A DNA stretch of 64,000 nucleotides from Flavobacterium omnivorum (GCF_900099915.1 NZ_FNDB01000005.1:62001-126000), one strand, 5' to 3'; shown: positions 1 to 9,605, numbered from the stretch's first letter. Numbers and translations are program-made. Notes: generated by a model from the letters alone, not told the origin.

Positions 1-287
1 AGGAACACCGAGTAAATCTTATATCACATCTAAATGCTACTTCCTTTGAAGTACAGAAAACGGTACAAGAACTCAAAATGGGATTTATGTCCAAAGGGTT
101 TTCTGAAAATGAAGCTTTGGCAAAAGCTTACAAAGCGATAGAATATAAAGTAATGGTACAAAGTTCTGTACTATCGTATATCGATATTTTCCTGTATTTA
201 GGCGCTTTGTTTTTGTTGTGTATCCCTTTTATACTTTTGATCAAAAAAGGTAAAAACAAAATCAATCCCGCCGATGCCATGCATTAG
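1..287 (+). CDS. C-terminal end of a DHA2/EmrB-type MFS drug efflux transporter (partial)
   Basis: The reading frame is already open at base 3 and continues through the ATG at 78, so this is the tail of a gene that starts outside the window, not a short gene of its own. The visible 94 or so residues contain a charged stretch, then one hydrophobic helix (from about SYIDIFLYLGALFLL) followed by a basic tail ending NPADAMH. This matches the last transmembrane helix and cytoplasmic end of EmrB/QacA-type 14-helix proton-driven efflux pumps of the inner membrane. Only the C-terminus is seen, so the subfamily is inferred from the tail pattern. A hairpin follows the stop codon. Confidence 0.7.
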   Translation, partial: EHRVNLISHLNATSFEVQKTVQELKMGFMSKGFSENEALAKAYKAIEYKVMVQSSVLSYIDIFLYLGALFLLCIPFILLIKKGKNKINPADAMH

Positions 288-294
288 TAGATAG

Positions 295-333
295 ACGATT
301 TATAACGTCTTATTGTACTACGTTATAAATCGT
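295..333. terminator. Perfect 13-bp inverted repeat between convergent genes
   Basis: Bases 295-307 (ACGATTTATAACG) pair perfectly with 321-333 across a 13-nt loop, eight bases after the transporter stop. The plus-strand side is followed by a T-rich stretch. It sits between the plus-strand efflux gene and the minus-strand yaaA gene and could end transcription from either side. Confidence 0.7.
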
Positions 334-394
334 GTTGTTTTATAAACCCAAAAATGCGTCTTCTTGTAGGATGTCGTATAGCTCGTGTTTAGGA

Positions 395-1153
395 TTATCG
401 GGTAAATACCAAATGGCTTCCTTCTGATAAATGGGCGTCAAATTGATAGCCATCGTAATTGAAACCTTTTAAATCGTCTGCTGTTTGAGCATTGGTGTCG
501 ATAATATAACGCACCATCATTCCCCTCGCTTTTTTAGCAAAGAAACTGATTATTTTAAGTTTTCCGTTTTTGTAATCCTTGAATTCTGGTGTAATTACGG
601 GAACCTTTAACGCTTTAACATCAATTGCTGAAAAATATTCATTACTGGCTAAATTCACAAATAATTCTCCTTCATTTACTTCTTTATTCAAGGCTTCGGT
701 AATTGTAGATTTCCAAAATTCATATAAATTTTTGCTTTCGCCAATGGGTAGTTTAGTTCCCATTTCCAATCGGTAGGCCTGCATTAAGTCTAATGGTTTT
801 AGCAATCCGTACAAACCGGAAAGAATGCGCAAATTATCTTGTAAGGCTTGAATTTTATTGATAGGTAAAGAATAAACATCTAATCCCGTGTACACATCGC
901 CATCAAAAGTATAAACGGCAGGACGTGCATTTGATGTTGTAAAAGGCGTTTTCCATATTTGATTTCGATTCCAATTTAAATCAGCCAATTTATCCGAAAT
1001 ACTCATTAAATCTGATAAATCAGCGGGCTTTTTCTCTTTAAGCACTTTTTGAATCTGTTTTGATTCTTTTAAAAACAAAGGTTCTGTATGTAATTTAGTA
1101 GGTAATTCTTTCTCGAAATTTAAGGATTTGGCTGGCGATATAACAATTTTCAT
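395..1153 (-). CDS. yaaA: YaaA (DUF328) family peroxide-stress protein
   Basis: The product is 252 residues, the usual length for the family. It begins MKIVISPAKSLNFEKE, the YaaA N-terminal signature, and ends near SEGSHLVFTR, matching the family's C-terminal motif. In E. coli YaaA is cytosolic, binds DNA and limits free iron and oxidative damage during peroxide stress. The longer frame to 1180 would add nine residues, but the SPAK motif normally lies at the very N-terminus and a promoter-like element lies upstream, so the ATG at 1153 was chosen. The gene stands alone, convergent with the efflux gene. Confidence 0.92.
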   Translation of the reverse strand: MKIVISPAKSLNFEKELPTKLHTEPLFLKESKQIQKVLKEKKPADLSDLMSISDKLADLNWNRNQIWKTPFTTSNARPAVYTFDGDVYTGLDVYSLPINKIQALQDNLRILSGLYGLLKPLDLMQAYRLEMGTKLPIGESKNLYEFWKSTITEALNKEVNEGELFVNLASNEYFSAIDVKALKVPVITPEFKDYKNGKLKIISFFAKKARGMMVRYIIDTNAQTADDLKGFNYDGYQFDAHLSEGSHLVFTR

Positions 1154-1190
1154 AAATACTACTCTTTCGAGCTCTTTCAATTAATAAACT

Positions 1191-1222
1191 CAAAAGTACA
1201 AATTGAAAACCGGAAACGACAA
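1191..1222 (-). promoter_or_regulatory. Bacteroidetes-type promoter for yaaA
   Basis: Read on the minus strand there is a TTG (1222-1220), a 21-nt spacer, then TACTTTTG (1198-1191). This fits the TTTG/TTG-N17-23-TAnnTTTG consensus of Flavobacterium. It would start transcription about 30-40 nt upstream of the ATG at 1153. The longer yaaA frame to 1180 would also fit downstream of it, so it does not by itself decide the start. Confidence 0.55.
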
Positions 1223-1276
1223 CATTTTGCATTGATTTGTTTAATAATGTCATAAATAATTAAATTCACAACCCAT

Positions 1277-1284
1277 TATATTTG
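1277..1284 (+). promoter_or_regulatory. -7 element TATATTTG of the GNAT gene
   Basis: TATATTTG matches TAnnTTTG and lies 41 nt before the ATG at 1326. No convincing -33 TTTG is present at the normal spacing, so this is a half-promoter match. Confidence 0.4.
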
Positions 1285-1325
1285 CGTATTTTTGAATTCA
1301 AAATAACCAAAAAGAGGACCTCAAA

Positions 1326-1853
1326 ATGAATTCAATAGAAATCCAAAAAGCAACACTTAATGATCTTGAAATACTCCAAAAAATAAGTATCCAAACATTT
1401 ACGGAAACCTTTGCTGCCATAAATACTCCTGATAATATTGCCAACTATATTAATGATAGTTTCAACACAAAGCAATTAACCACGGAATTAAGCAATAGAA
1501 ATTCTATGTTTTATTTAGCCTATTCGAATGCAGTAGCCGTTGGTTACCTAAAAATAAACTTCGGAGATGCCCAAACAGAAACACACGATCAAAATGCTTT
1601 GGAGGTACATCGAATTTATGTTTTGCAAACTTTTCACGGTAAAAACATTGGACAATTGTTGCTGAACGAAGCAAAAAAACTGGCAGAAAATAATGGTATT
1701 GCTTCTATTTGGCTTGGTGTCTGGGAAGAAAACTACAGAGCGCTTCAATTTTATGCTAAAAATGGATTTGTCGTTTTTGACCAACATGTTTTTACATTGG
1801 GAGATGACAAACAAACTGATTTATTGATGCAGCTTAGACTTCTCGAAAAGTAA
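1326..1853 (+). CDS. GNAT family N-acetyltransferase
   Basis: This 175-residue protein has the GNAT fold pattern. An N-terminal segment IEIQKATLNDLEILQKIS is followed by the acetyl-CoA loop region around residues 90-125 (HRIYVLQTFHGKNIGQLLL, the Q/RxxGxG/A-like motif) and the C-terminal motif ENYRALQFYAKNGF, typical of PaiA/RimI-like enzymes. It should transfer an acetyl group from acetyl-CoA to an amine in the cytosol. The substrate cannot be read from sequence. The gene is monocistronic: a weak hairpin (1855-1861 with 1872-1878) follows the stop, and the next gene has its own -7 element. Confidence 0.9.
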   Translation: MNSIEIQKATLNDLEILQKISIQTFTETFAAINTPDNIANYINDSFNTKQLTTELSNRNSMFYLAYSNAVAVGYLKINFGDAQTETHDQNALEVHRIYVLQTFHGKNIGQLLLNEAKKLAENNGIASIWLGVWEENYRALQFYAKNGFVVFDQHVFTLGDDKQTDLLMQLRLLEK

Positions 1854-1939
1854 CACTTGGTTGCCTCTTTTACCAAGTATTTTCTATTTTAAATTTTAAA
1901 TTCGCCCTCATTTGCGCCAGTCGGAAACGTTATTTGGCC

Positions 1940-1947
1940 TATTTTTG
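1940..1947 (+). promoter_or_regulatory. -7 element TATTTTTG of the FAD oxidoreductase gene
   Basis: TATTTTTG fits TAnnTTTG and ends 21 nt before the ATG at 1969. A TTTG at 1911-1914 could be the -33 box, with a slightly long 25-nt spacer. Confidence 0.5.
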
Positions 1948-1968
1948 TACTAAAGAGGATTAAAAGCT

Positions 1969-3207
1969 ATGAAACACGATGTAATTATTATTGGAGCGGG
2001 ATTGTCAGGACTGGCTGCGGCTGTTCATTTGCACCGCCAAGGGAGAAAAGTACTCGTAATAGAGGCCAGCGACCGTGCGGGAGGAAGAATAAAAACTGAT
2101 TCCCATGAAGGATTTCTCTTAGATCGAGGTTTCCAAGTACTTTTGACTGCTTACCCAGAAACGCAAACCTTACTCAATTATAAAGATTTACAACTAAAAA
2201 AAATGTTGCCCGGAGCAACCGTACTTTATGACGGAGGCATTTTTGAAATTGCAGATCCCTTACGAAGACCTTCGGCAGCATTAGCAACCCTTTTTGCGCC
2301 AGTTGGTACGTTAAAAGATAAAATGAATACGCTATGGTTAAAAAATAAATTACAAAAATTAACCATCGAAGCTATTTTCGAACAACCAGAGCAAACAACA
2401 CAAAAGCAACTGACCGAATATGGTTTTAGTCCAAAGATGATTCAGCGTTTTTATGCCCCTTTCCTTTCTGGAATTTTTTTAGAAAACGAATTGCAAACTT
2501 CCCGACGAATGTTCGATTTTGTGATGAAAATGTTTTCTGATGGTGACGTGGCAGTTCCTGCTTTAGGAATGGAAGAAATCCCAAAGCAATTAGTTGCCAT
2601 GCTTCCCCAAGGAAGTATAGCATGCAATACGAAGGTAACTGCTGTTGATGGCAATAAAGTAACTACCGCAGATGGAACAATTTTAGAAGCCAACCAAATC
2701 CTTTTGGCAACGACCGCAAACCAACTTACACAACAATTTTTTCCAAACCAAAAAATGACGTCACATCAAGTGACTAACCTCTATTTTGAAGCCAAAGAAG
2801 CGCCTACTGATAAAGCCGTAGTTGTATTGAATGCTTCAACAAAGAAAAAGTGGGTTAATAATTTGACAGTCCTTTCTAATGTTTCTGAAGCTTATGCGCC
2901 AAAAGGCAAAGTACTTATTTCTGTTTCCTACAATGGAATCCCAACTATTGATGACGCAACTTTGGCAGAAAATATGAAAGACGAATTAAAACAGTGGTAT
3001 GGTCACAAAGTAGCTTCATGGAAAATGCTAAAAGCATATCGTATTGAATATGCTTTGCCAACTCAGGAAAGTGTGCGAAATGAAATCGCGGCTTCTGAAA
3101 TAAAGATATCAGATGTACTGTACATTTGTGGAGACCACTTGCTGAATGGCTCTATCAATGCCGCTATGAAAACAGGCCGATTAGCCGCAGAAGCAATGAA
3201 AATATAG
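1969..3207 (+). CDS. FAD-dependent oxidoreductase of the protoporphyrinogen oxidase / amine oxidase fold
   Basis: The 412-residue protein opens with a classic dinucleotide-binding fold: IIGAGLSGLAAAVHL at residues 5-19, then the second motif VIEASDRAGGRIKT around 30-43. The C-terminus carries the FAD-closing motif YICGDHLLNGSINAAM, followed by a helix that ends the family domain. These mark the NAD(P)-binding Rossmann/flavin amine oxidase superfamily, which includes carotenoid desaturases and protoporphyrinogen oxidases. No signal peptide is seen. The substrate is unknown. No carotenoid or haem genes are adjacent, so a specific pathway is not assigned. Confidence 0.9.
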   Translation: MKHDVIIIGAGLSGLAAAVHLHRQGRKVLVIEASDRAGGRIKTDSHEGFLLDRGFQVLLTAYPETQTLLNYKDLQLKKMLPGATVLYDGGIFEIADPLRRPSAALATLFAPVGTLKDKMNTLWLKNKLQKLTIEAIFEQPEQTTQKQLTEYGFSPKMIQRFYAPFLSGIFLENELQTSRRMFDFVMKMFSDGDVAVPALGMEEIPKQLVAMLPQGSIACNTKVTAVDGNKVTTADGTILEANQILLATTANQLTQQFFPNQKMTSHQVTNLYFEAKEAPTDKAVVVLNASTKKKWVNNLTVLSNVSEAYAPKGKVLISVSYNGIPTIDDATLAENMKDELKQWYGHKVASWKMLKAYRIEYALPTQESVRNEIAASEIKISDVLYICGDHLLNGSINAAMKTGRLAAEAMKI

Positions 3208-3398
3208 GATTCTGCATATAAATAGTTTTGTCAAAAATAAATTTTACATTTAAAATCTTAAGCTGTTTATTTTTACAAAAAAGTCTCTCTATCTAAATCA
3301 TAGTATGTTTTTTAAAATCATTAAGAAAATTAAGTTCTACTGTTCTTGATTTTCTTTATGGTAAAAAAACGCACTAACATTGCTAATTGTCACTTCCT

Positions 3399-4931
3399 TT
3401 AATCTATCACTACTTTATAGGTTGGATCTTCTAGAATATTAACGTCTATAATCTTATCTGCATTTTTTAGTAAGATTTTACAATCCGCACTTAAATGTTG
3501 TAAATGAACCGTTTTATTAAGTTTAGCGTACCGTTCTGTAATTTTGTTAACGGCATCAATCGCACTCATATCTGTAATTTTGCTTTCTTTAAAATCAATA
3601 ATAACCTCATTTGGATCATTGAAAACATCAAATTTCTCAGAGAAAGCGGTTGTGGACGCAAAAAATAAAGGACCATATATTTCATAATGTTTTACTCCTT
3701 TTGCATCAATATATTTTTTGGCCCGAATTCTTTTAGCACTTTCCCAAGCAAAAACTAGAGCGGAAATAATCACTCCTATTAAAACTGCGAGTGCTAAATT
3801 GTGCAGTAAAATGGTAATTACTGCCACTAGTATTCCAACAAAAATATCATGTTTTGGCATTTTATTTATTATTCGGAAACTCGCCCACTCAAATGTTCCA
3901 ATAGCTACCATAATCATGACACCAACCAAAGCTGCCATGGGTAATTGTTCAATTATTGGAGCTCCAAACAAAATAATAACCAGGATTGTCAAGGCAGCAA
4001 CAATTCCAGACAAACGTGCTCTAGAACCTGCAGATAGATTTACCAATGTTTGAGCAATCATGGGACATCCACCCATCCCGAAGAAAAAACCATTTAAAAC
4101 ATTTGAACTTCCTTGCGCAATACATTCTCGATTTCCATTGCCTTTAGTTCCTGTAATTTCATCTACCAAGGATAGTGTTAATAAGCCTTCTGTCAATCCT
4201 ACAGAAGCCATGATTATGGCATACGGAAATATAATTTCCAACATTTCAAAAGTAATTGAAACATTAGGAATATGAAATGGAGGAAAACCACCGCTGATTG
4301 AAGCAATATCTTGAACCGTTTTTGTTTCGACTCCTAAGAAAAAAACCAGTGCAAAAACAACGATAATAGCGGCTAATGAAGCCGGTATCGCTTTTGTTAC
4401 TTTTGGTAAGAACACTATAATCGCAATGGTAAGTGCAACTAAACCTATCATAATCAGTAAAGGATTTCCTGAAAGCCATTCAATTTGCCCATTGACAATT
4501 GCTTTGAATTGATCTAATTGCGACATGAAAATAATAACCGCTAAACCATTGACGAACCCAAACATTACAGGTTGCGGCACCAATCGTATAAATTTTCCGA
4601 GTTTAAAGATCCCCACTAAAATTTGTAATATACCCGCCAAGACAACTGCTGCAAGAACATATTCTAATCCATTAGAATTCATTAGAGCGATTAAAACAAT
4701 AACAGTTGCTCCTGCTCCACCGGAAATCATTCCAGGTCTTCCACCGAAAACTGCCGTAATTAAGCCAGCGATAAACGAAGCATATAAGCCCATCAACGGA
4801 GGAAAACCTGCTACAATAGCAAAAGAGAGCGATTCTGGAATCATCGTCATAGCTACGGTTAAACCAGCTAAAATTTCTATTCTAAAATTGACTTTTTGAG
4901 AAAAATCAAATAAATTAAATACTTTTTTCAT
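3399..4931 (-). CDS. SulP family inorganic anion transporter with STAS domain
   Basis: The chosen start gives 510 residues. A hydrophobic region with about ten to twelve membrane segments begins at the N-terminal motif ILAGLTVAMTMIPESLSFA, which is the SulP signature. The last 95 or so residues form a soluble STAS domain (EVIIDFKESKITDMSAIDAV). SulP proteins in the inner membrane move sulfate, bicarbonate or related anions. The longer frame to 4976 adds MISYYEIASSTYIYE, which is atypical, so MKKVFNLFDF at 4931 is preferred. No carbonic anhydrase or sulfate-reduction gene is adjacent, so the ion is undefined. Confidence 0.93.
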   Translation of the reverse strand: MKKVFNLFDFSQKVNFRIEILAGLTVAMTMIPESLSFAIVAGFPPLMGLYASFIAGLITAVFGGRPGMISGGAGATVIVLIALMNSNGLEYVLAAVVLAGILQILVGIFKLGKFIRLVPQPVMFGFVNGLAVIIFMSQLDQFKAIVNGQIEWLSGNPLLIMIGLVALTIAIIVFLPKVTKAIPASLAAIIVVFALVFFLGVETKTVQDIASISGGFPPFHIPNVSITFEMLEIIFPYAIIMASVGLTEGLLTLSLVDEITGTKGNGNRECIAQGSSNVLNGFFFGMGGCPMIAQTLVNLSAGSRARLSGIVAALTILVIILFGAPIIEQLPMAALVGVMIMVAIGTFEWASFRIINKMPKHDIFVGILVAVITILLHNLALAVLIGVIISALVFAWESAKRIRAKKYIDAKGVKHYEIYGPLFFASTTAFSEKFDVFNDPNEVIIDFKESKITDMSAIDAVNKITERYAKLNKTVHLQHLSADCKILLKNADKIIDVNILEDPTYKVVID

Positions 4932-5359
4932 TTCATAAATATAAGTGGACGACGCAATTTCATAGTAAGAAATCACATGGAATCAAAATTCGATAAATTA
5001 TTTTTGGGAGAAATCCCTCGATTTACAATTTATAAATCAGTGCGGAAGATCTTGAGAAGATGTTGTAAGTTGTTTTTTCATCGGAATTGCAAAAATAGAA
5101 CTTTTTAATTGTTTTTACAACCAGAATTAGACCTATTGCACAACACTTTGGCTGTTGTACGAAGTATTTTAAAATTCCTTTAATGAGACCGCAGTAATCT
5201 CTTGCTTTAAAAAAATAAGACTTTTAGCTCTAAATTTTTAAAATCCATCAAAAATATTGATCTTTGACCTATTAAATATTTTTTATTCGCAAAAATTAAG
5301 TAGAAATCCAACGGACCAATTTTGACAGATAAAAAATCAGTTCTTTAAAAAATTATTTT
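4932..5359. other. Intergenic region between divergent SulP and adenosine deaminase genes
   Basis: This 428-bp spacer has no convincing open frame. It holds the promoters of both flanking genes in principle, but no full TTTG-N-TAnnTTTG match was found. A short hairpin with six-base arms (ACAACA/TGTTGT, within 5140-5160) lies in the middle. Confidence 0.6.
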
Positions 5360-6778
5360 ATGAAATTACTATATACTTTATTTTTTACTTTTTGTTTAAC
5401 CAGCAGCTATTCTCAAGCCACGAATGACTATTTTGAGAATATTAGGGATAACGAAGTCGCGTTGACTGCTTTTTTTTCCCACATGCCAAAAGGCGGCGAT
5501 TTACACCACCATTTTTCCGGTTCTATTTATGCAGAACCTTTATTGCAACGTGCCATTGCAGATGATTTTTATTTGAATACTGCAACGATGGATGTCCGAA
5601 AAGAAAAACCATCTACGGGAGATTGGCAATTATTCTCTACCTTAAAGACGAATGGAACTTTAGATTCTTACCAACAAAAAATCATGCAAAAATGGTCTGT
5701 AAAAGACTATAATAATGTGGATTACCCTTCTGATAAGTTATTTTTCGAATCCTTTATGAAGTTTGAACCAGCTATAAAGGGAAATTTTGGACAAGGATTA
5801 TTGGAACTTAAAAATAGAGCCATTTCTGAAAACGTCAGTTATATTGAAACTCAATTATCGACGATTCCAACAGTCCTAAATACGGATGATTTAACAAAAT
5901 TCAACTCAAGATTGCGAAAATTAGCTTTGGCAAAAGACGAAAAAGGAATTTTAACCACACTAGATTCTGTTTACAGCTCCTTATTAAAAAAAGAAGCTGA
6001 ATATTATGCCAAAGATTTCAATACTAATTTTGTGGCAAAGCTTCACAAAGACCTTAAAATTGATGACAAACAATTTACAATGCGGTACCAAAATTTTGTC
6101 TTGCGTTTCATGGAACCTGTTGATTTATTCAAGAATCTGGTTATCGCTTTTATTTCGGCAGATGGAAGTCCGCTTATTGCAGGAGTTAACATTGTTTCTC
6201 CAGAAGATGGAGCAACTTCAATGAAGGATTATTGGTTGCACATGCTAATGTTTAAATATTGTCATTCTCGTTATCCAGCTGTAAAATACGCGATGCATGC
6301 TGGCGAACTTACTTTAGGATTAGTACAACCCGAAGAACTAACATGGCATATCAGCGCTGCCGTTTATACTGCAGGAGCTAACCGAATTGGTCACGGAGTA
6401 GACTTAGCTTACGAAAAAGATTCGTATGATTTATTGCGTTACATGGCCAAGAAATCAATCCCAATTGAGATTAATTTAGTAAGTAACGAATTTATTTTGA
6501 AAGTAAAAGACAGCCGACATCCATTGACCTTGTATAAGGAATTTGGTGTTCCTATTGTTATTAGTACGGATGATGCTGGAATTTTACGCACTAATATGAC
6601 TGAGCAATATGTATTATTAGCCAAAAGATACAAGAACGTTTCTTATACTGATATCAAGCAATATGTATACAACAGCCTCCACTATAGTTTCATAAAAGAC
6701 GAGGGTGTTAAAAAACAACTTCTTAAGGATTTAGATCTTAGATTTAAGACTTTCGAAGCAAATTTCCCAATGAAATAA
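5360..6778 (+). CDS. Secreted adenosine deaminase-like metallohydrolase
   Basis: The 472-residue product starts with a signal peptide (MKLLYTLFFTFCLTSSYSQA), so it is exported. The deaminase core shows the metal-binding DLHHHFSGS motif (His49 and His51), MHAGEL around residue 313, the GHG motif near 340 and STDDAGI near 393. These are the zinc and catalytic motifs of the adenosine/AMP deaminase superfamily, which hydrolyse adenosine to inosine and ammonia. The large N-terminal insertion and signal peptide resemble extracellular ADGF/CECR1-like enzymes rather than the cytosolic form. A nucleoside salvage role in the periplasm is inferred. A strong terminator follows. Confidence 0.9.
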   Translation: MKLLYTLFFTFCLTSSYSQATNDYFENIRDNEVALTAFFSHMPKGGDLHHHFSGSIYAEPLLQRAIADDFYLNTATMDVRKEKPSTGDWQLFSTLKTNGTLDSYQQKIMQKWSVKDYNNVDYPSDKLFFESFMKFEPAIKGNFGQGLLELKNRAISENVSYIETQLSTIPTVLNTDDLTKFNSRLRKLALAKDEKGILTTLDSVYSSLLKKEAEYYAKDFNTNFVAKLHKDLKIDDKQFTMRYQNFVLRFMEPVDLFKNLVIAFISADGSPLIAGVNIVSPEDGATSMKDYWLHMLMFKYCHSRYPAVKYAMHAGELTLGLVQPEELTWHISAAVYTAGANRIGHGVDLAYEKDSYDLLRYMAKKSIPIEINLVSNEFILKVKDSRHPLTLYKEFGVPIVISTDDAGILRTNMTEQYVLLAKRYKNVSYTDIKQYVYNSLHYSFIKDEGVKKQLLKDLDLRFKTFEANFPMK

Positions 6779-6814
6779 ACTATTTTTTAATTTTAAAGCC
6801 TATTGTATCAAACC

Positions 6815-6842
6815 AAAAAATCCGCTCGAAAGCGGATTTTTT
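6815..6842. terminator. Bidirectional rho-independent terminator
   Basis: AAAAAATCCGCT (6815-6826) pairs perfectly with AGCGGATTTTTT (6831-6842) around a CGAA tetraloop. It has an A run before and a T run after, so it can stop both the adenosine deaminase gene and the convergent metalloprotease gene. Confidence 0.92.
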
Positions 6843-6868
6843 TTATAATACAAGCAAATGAATGTTGC

Positions 6869-9337
6869 TTATTTAGGATTTAGGATTAATTCAATTCGTT
6901 TGATGGCATCTTCATAATGGTATTTTGTTTCTGTATTTATGCCTCTCGTTTTAGCAACTGACAAAGTGCTTTTTAAGGTGTTCAACTCGCCTCTGACCAA
7001 TCCTCTTATATCAGATTGTGCCACATTGTAAAAGTCAGAAGAGCGACCTGCTTTAATTTCTTCTTTCATCAGATATCCCATTCTCTCGATGTAAGCGCGT
7101 TGTAAGTTTCGTCTATAAATGGTAACATTCGTTGGCAAAGCAGCTTCTTTCCAGATTCCTTTACGCATATCCCCAAGTAAATCAAGCGCTTTATAATTAG
7201 CTGCTCCCATTATTTCTGCATCCATTAATCGCCCAATACGCTCAAAACTCAGCACATTATTTACATGTCGGGCTTGCAAGTTGCGGAAACGCTCTGTATA
7301 TCCTGAGTAATCAATATTTTTCAAGGTAGTCACATTGACCAGCCAGGTTGGAGAAGCAAAAGCATTTGTTTGCAACCATTGCATGGCTTCTTGTTGTTTG
7401 GATTTTGGAACAACATCATAAATAGTTCCGTTCTGGTTTGGCTTTTTAGTAGTTTCATAAACTCCTCCAACATTGGTAACAACATGTCCTACATACCTGC
7501 TCCAAACATCTAACATCTCCTTGTATAATTCATCTAAATCTTCATAATTATTAGTTACGTCACTAGTCCACTCTGATAAATGTGAGGCTACATACTGCAA
7601 GTTTTTGAGTCCATAAGTACTCGCTTTCATCGCATTATTCCCAATATCTTCTGTTTGCGAGGTAGGGTCAAAACTGCTGCTTTGTTTGCCATATTTATAA
7701 ATAATATTTGCAGATTTTTCCATTATCCATTGGTCTAATGTAGGCACTTCTGCTTCGGCGGAAGTCACATTAGGAATCACTCTGTATCCCCAATTAGTTG
7801 CGTAATGATCGTACGGCCCCATTTTACGGATAAAACGAATGTTTTTATCTCCAGGCTGTGCAATATAATTAAAGCGCGCATAATCCATCAAACTGGCCGC
7901 GATTCCACTTTTTTGTGTAAATTCACCATCTCGATAACTTTCGGTATCATAAGCACAACTTGCCCCCATGTTGTGGGGAAAACCAAGCGCATGTCCCACT
8001 TCGTGAGCGATAACCATACGCATCATTTCGCCCATTTCTTCTTCACTGGTGCTTAAAGTTCGTGCAGTTGGATTTGCAGCTCCAGTTTCTAATAAATAGC
8101 GGTTTCTGTAGGAGCGCAAATGGTTGTGGTACCAAATCACGTCGCTCTCGATTATTTCACCTGTTCTTGGATCAGATACACTTGGTCCAACCGCATTACG
8201 CGTCGTACTCGCCACATACCGAATTACAGAATACCGAATGTCTTCCGGGCTAAAATCAGGATCTTGTTCCTTTGTTGGTGCATCTTTGGCAATAATTGCA
8301 TTTTTAAAACCAGCTGTTTCAAAAGGCTTTTGCCAATCTTCAATACCTTGCTTGATGTACTTGCGCAGTTTTTCAGGAGTGGCAGGATCTAGATAATAAA
8401 CAATAGGTTTGATAGGTTCGACTAACTCTCCTTTGGCATAAGCGACAGGATCTTTAGGCTCCAATTTCCAGCGGCGAATGTAGGTTTTACTGTCTGATTT
8501 TAATTCGTTACTTCCATAATCGATTTGGCTCATCGTAAACCAGCCCACGCGTGGATCGGCGAGGCGCGGTTGCATCAATTTTTCAGGCAACAGAATCATC
8601 GATTGATTCATTTGGATGCTGATCGTTTCGGCATCTTCTTGACTAGGCGGTTTAGAAGCATTATAGCTAAAATCTTGAATCACTTCAATATTCAAGGGGA
8701 AACTTTTCATTGTATTAATAAAACTGCGGGATTCATCCAATCCTTTTACTTTATAGGTTTCTCTCATTTCAGCTGATAACCCGCTGATCGATTTTACATC
8801 TGTACCATAAAATTTAGTTACGTCAATTACCGTACTTGCTGAATCTTTGCTGAATGCAGCAATATCAAAAGCAAATAAAGTAGGCTCATAATTATTGGAT
8901 TTAACCGATATACTGATCGGCAAACTGTCATTAGCCACTGCGCTAAATGATTTCAATTTAATTAAGATTTTATCTTGAAAACGTTGCCAAACAATCAACT
9001 GTTCGTTCGTTTCGGATCCTGCATTTACATAACCACCTCCTAAATTAGAAGGTAATTTAGACAACCTGCTCACTAAAAGCATGTCTTTATCTAAGTATTT
9101 GTTCGGGATTTCAAAAAAATATTTTTTATCTACTTTATGAACCGTGAACAAGCCTTGGTCTGAGATAGCCTCTTTGGTAATTACTTTACTGTATTCCTTG
9201 ATGGCAGGTTCTGGCTTCTTATCCGGAGCGGGAAGCGCCACAGCATTTTTATCTTTTTTTCTTTTAGATTGGGCAAACTGGGTGGTGGGTATTAACAATG
9301 TGGCTGCGATTGCAGTCAAAATGAAAAATTTCTTCAT
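6869..9337 (-). CDS. Zinc-dependent metalloprotease with DUF5117/DUF5118-type N-terminal regions
   Basis: The 822-residue protein has a signal peptide (MKKFFILTAIAATLLIPTTQFAQ). The N-terminal half resembles DUF5118/DUF5117 sequences. The catalytic site HEVGHALGFPH begins at His445, with Glu446 and the third metal ligand His455, followed by NMGAS. This extended HExxHxxGxxH pattern is that of metzincin-like peptidases. The family is common in Bacteroidetes and its members are exported, probably to the periplasm or outer surface. The natural substrate is unknown. A CAAAAATA sequence on the plus strand at 9367-9374 is a -7 element upstream. Confidence 0.9.
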   Translation of the reverse strand: MKKFFILTAIAATLLIPTTQFAQSKRKKDKNAVALPAPDKKPEPAIKEYSKVITKEAISDQGLFTVHKVDKKYFFEIPNKYLDKDMLLVSRLSKLPSNLGGGYVNAGSETNEQLIVWQRFQDKILIKLKSFSAVANDSLPISISVKSNNYEPTLFAFDIAAFSKDSASTVIDVTKFYGTDVKSISGLSAEMRETYKVKGLDESRSFINTMKSFPLNIEVIQDFSYNASKPPSQEDAETISIQMNQSMILLPEKLMQPRLADPRVGWFTMSQIDYGSNELKSDSKTYIRRWKLEPKDPVAYAKGELVEPIKPIVYYLDPATPEKLRKYIKQGIEDWQKPFETAGFKNAIIAKDAPTKEQDPDFSPEDIRYSVIRYVASTTRNAVGPSVSDPRTGEIIESDVIWYHNHLRSYRNRYLLETGAANPTARTLSTSEEEMGEMMRMVIAHEVGHALGFPHNMGASCAYDTESYRDGEFTQKSGIAASLMDYARFNYIAQPGDKNIRFIRKMGPYDHYATNWGYRVIPNVTSAEAEVPTLDQWIMEKSANIIYKYGKQSSSFDPTSQTEDIGNNAMKASTYGLKNLQYVASHLSEWTSDVTNNYEDLDELYKEMLDVWSRYVGHVVTNVGGVYETTKKPNQNGTIYDVVPKSKQQEAMQWLQTNAFASPTWLVNVTTLKNIDYSGYTERFRNLQARHVNNVLSFERIGRLMDAEIMGAANYKALDLLGDMRKGIWKEAALPTNVTIYRRNLQRAYIERMGYLMKEEIKAGRSSDFYNVAQSDIRGLVRGELNTLKSTLSVAKTRGINTETKYHYEDAIKRIELILNPK

Positions 9338-9366
9338 TTAGTGGTTATTTAATGGTTAATCAATAT

Positions 9367-9374
9367 CAAAAATA
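9367..9374 (-). promoter_or_regulatory. -7 element TATTTTTG of the metalloprotease gene
   Basis: Read on the minus strand the site is TATTTTTG, 29 nt upstream of the ATG. A TTTG at 9392-9389 is closer than the usual spacing (14 nt), so the -33 box is uncertain. Confidence 0.4.
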
Positions 9375-9605
9375 ATTTTTAGTGCCTTCAAATTGTATGT
9401 TAATCAATGTTTTAACTTTTAATTAACAATTGTTAAGAGTCAAATATTTTATTTTTCAGCAGCTATCCCATGCTTTTCTTTGCCGTTCTTTTTTATTACA
9501 TTTGGTCATTATGAATTTATTTTCTAGTCATTACAAATGATGCAATACTTCGTTTGGAACTGTGTTGATTTTTGTTAAAAATTTATAACCCACAAAATAT
9601 AAAAG

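Noticed and set aside
78..287. A separate 69-residue gene starting at the ATG at 78
   Set aside because: The frame is open to the left edge with a matching transporter sequence, so it is the tail of a larger gene.
3718..4899. Several open frames antisense to the SulP gene
   Set aside because: They are shadows of a long, well-conserved coding region on the other strand, with low-complexity Ile/Thr/Pro-rich translations typical of antisense frames.
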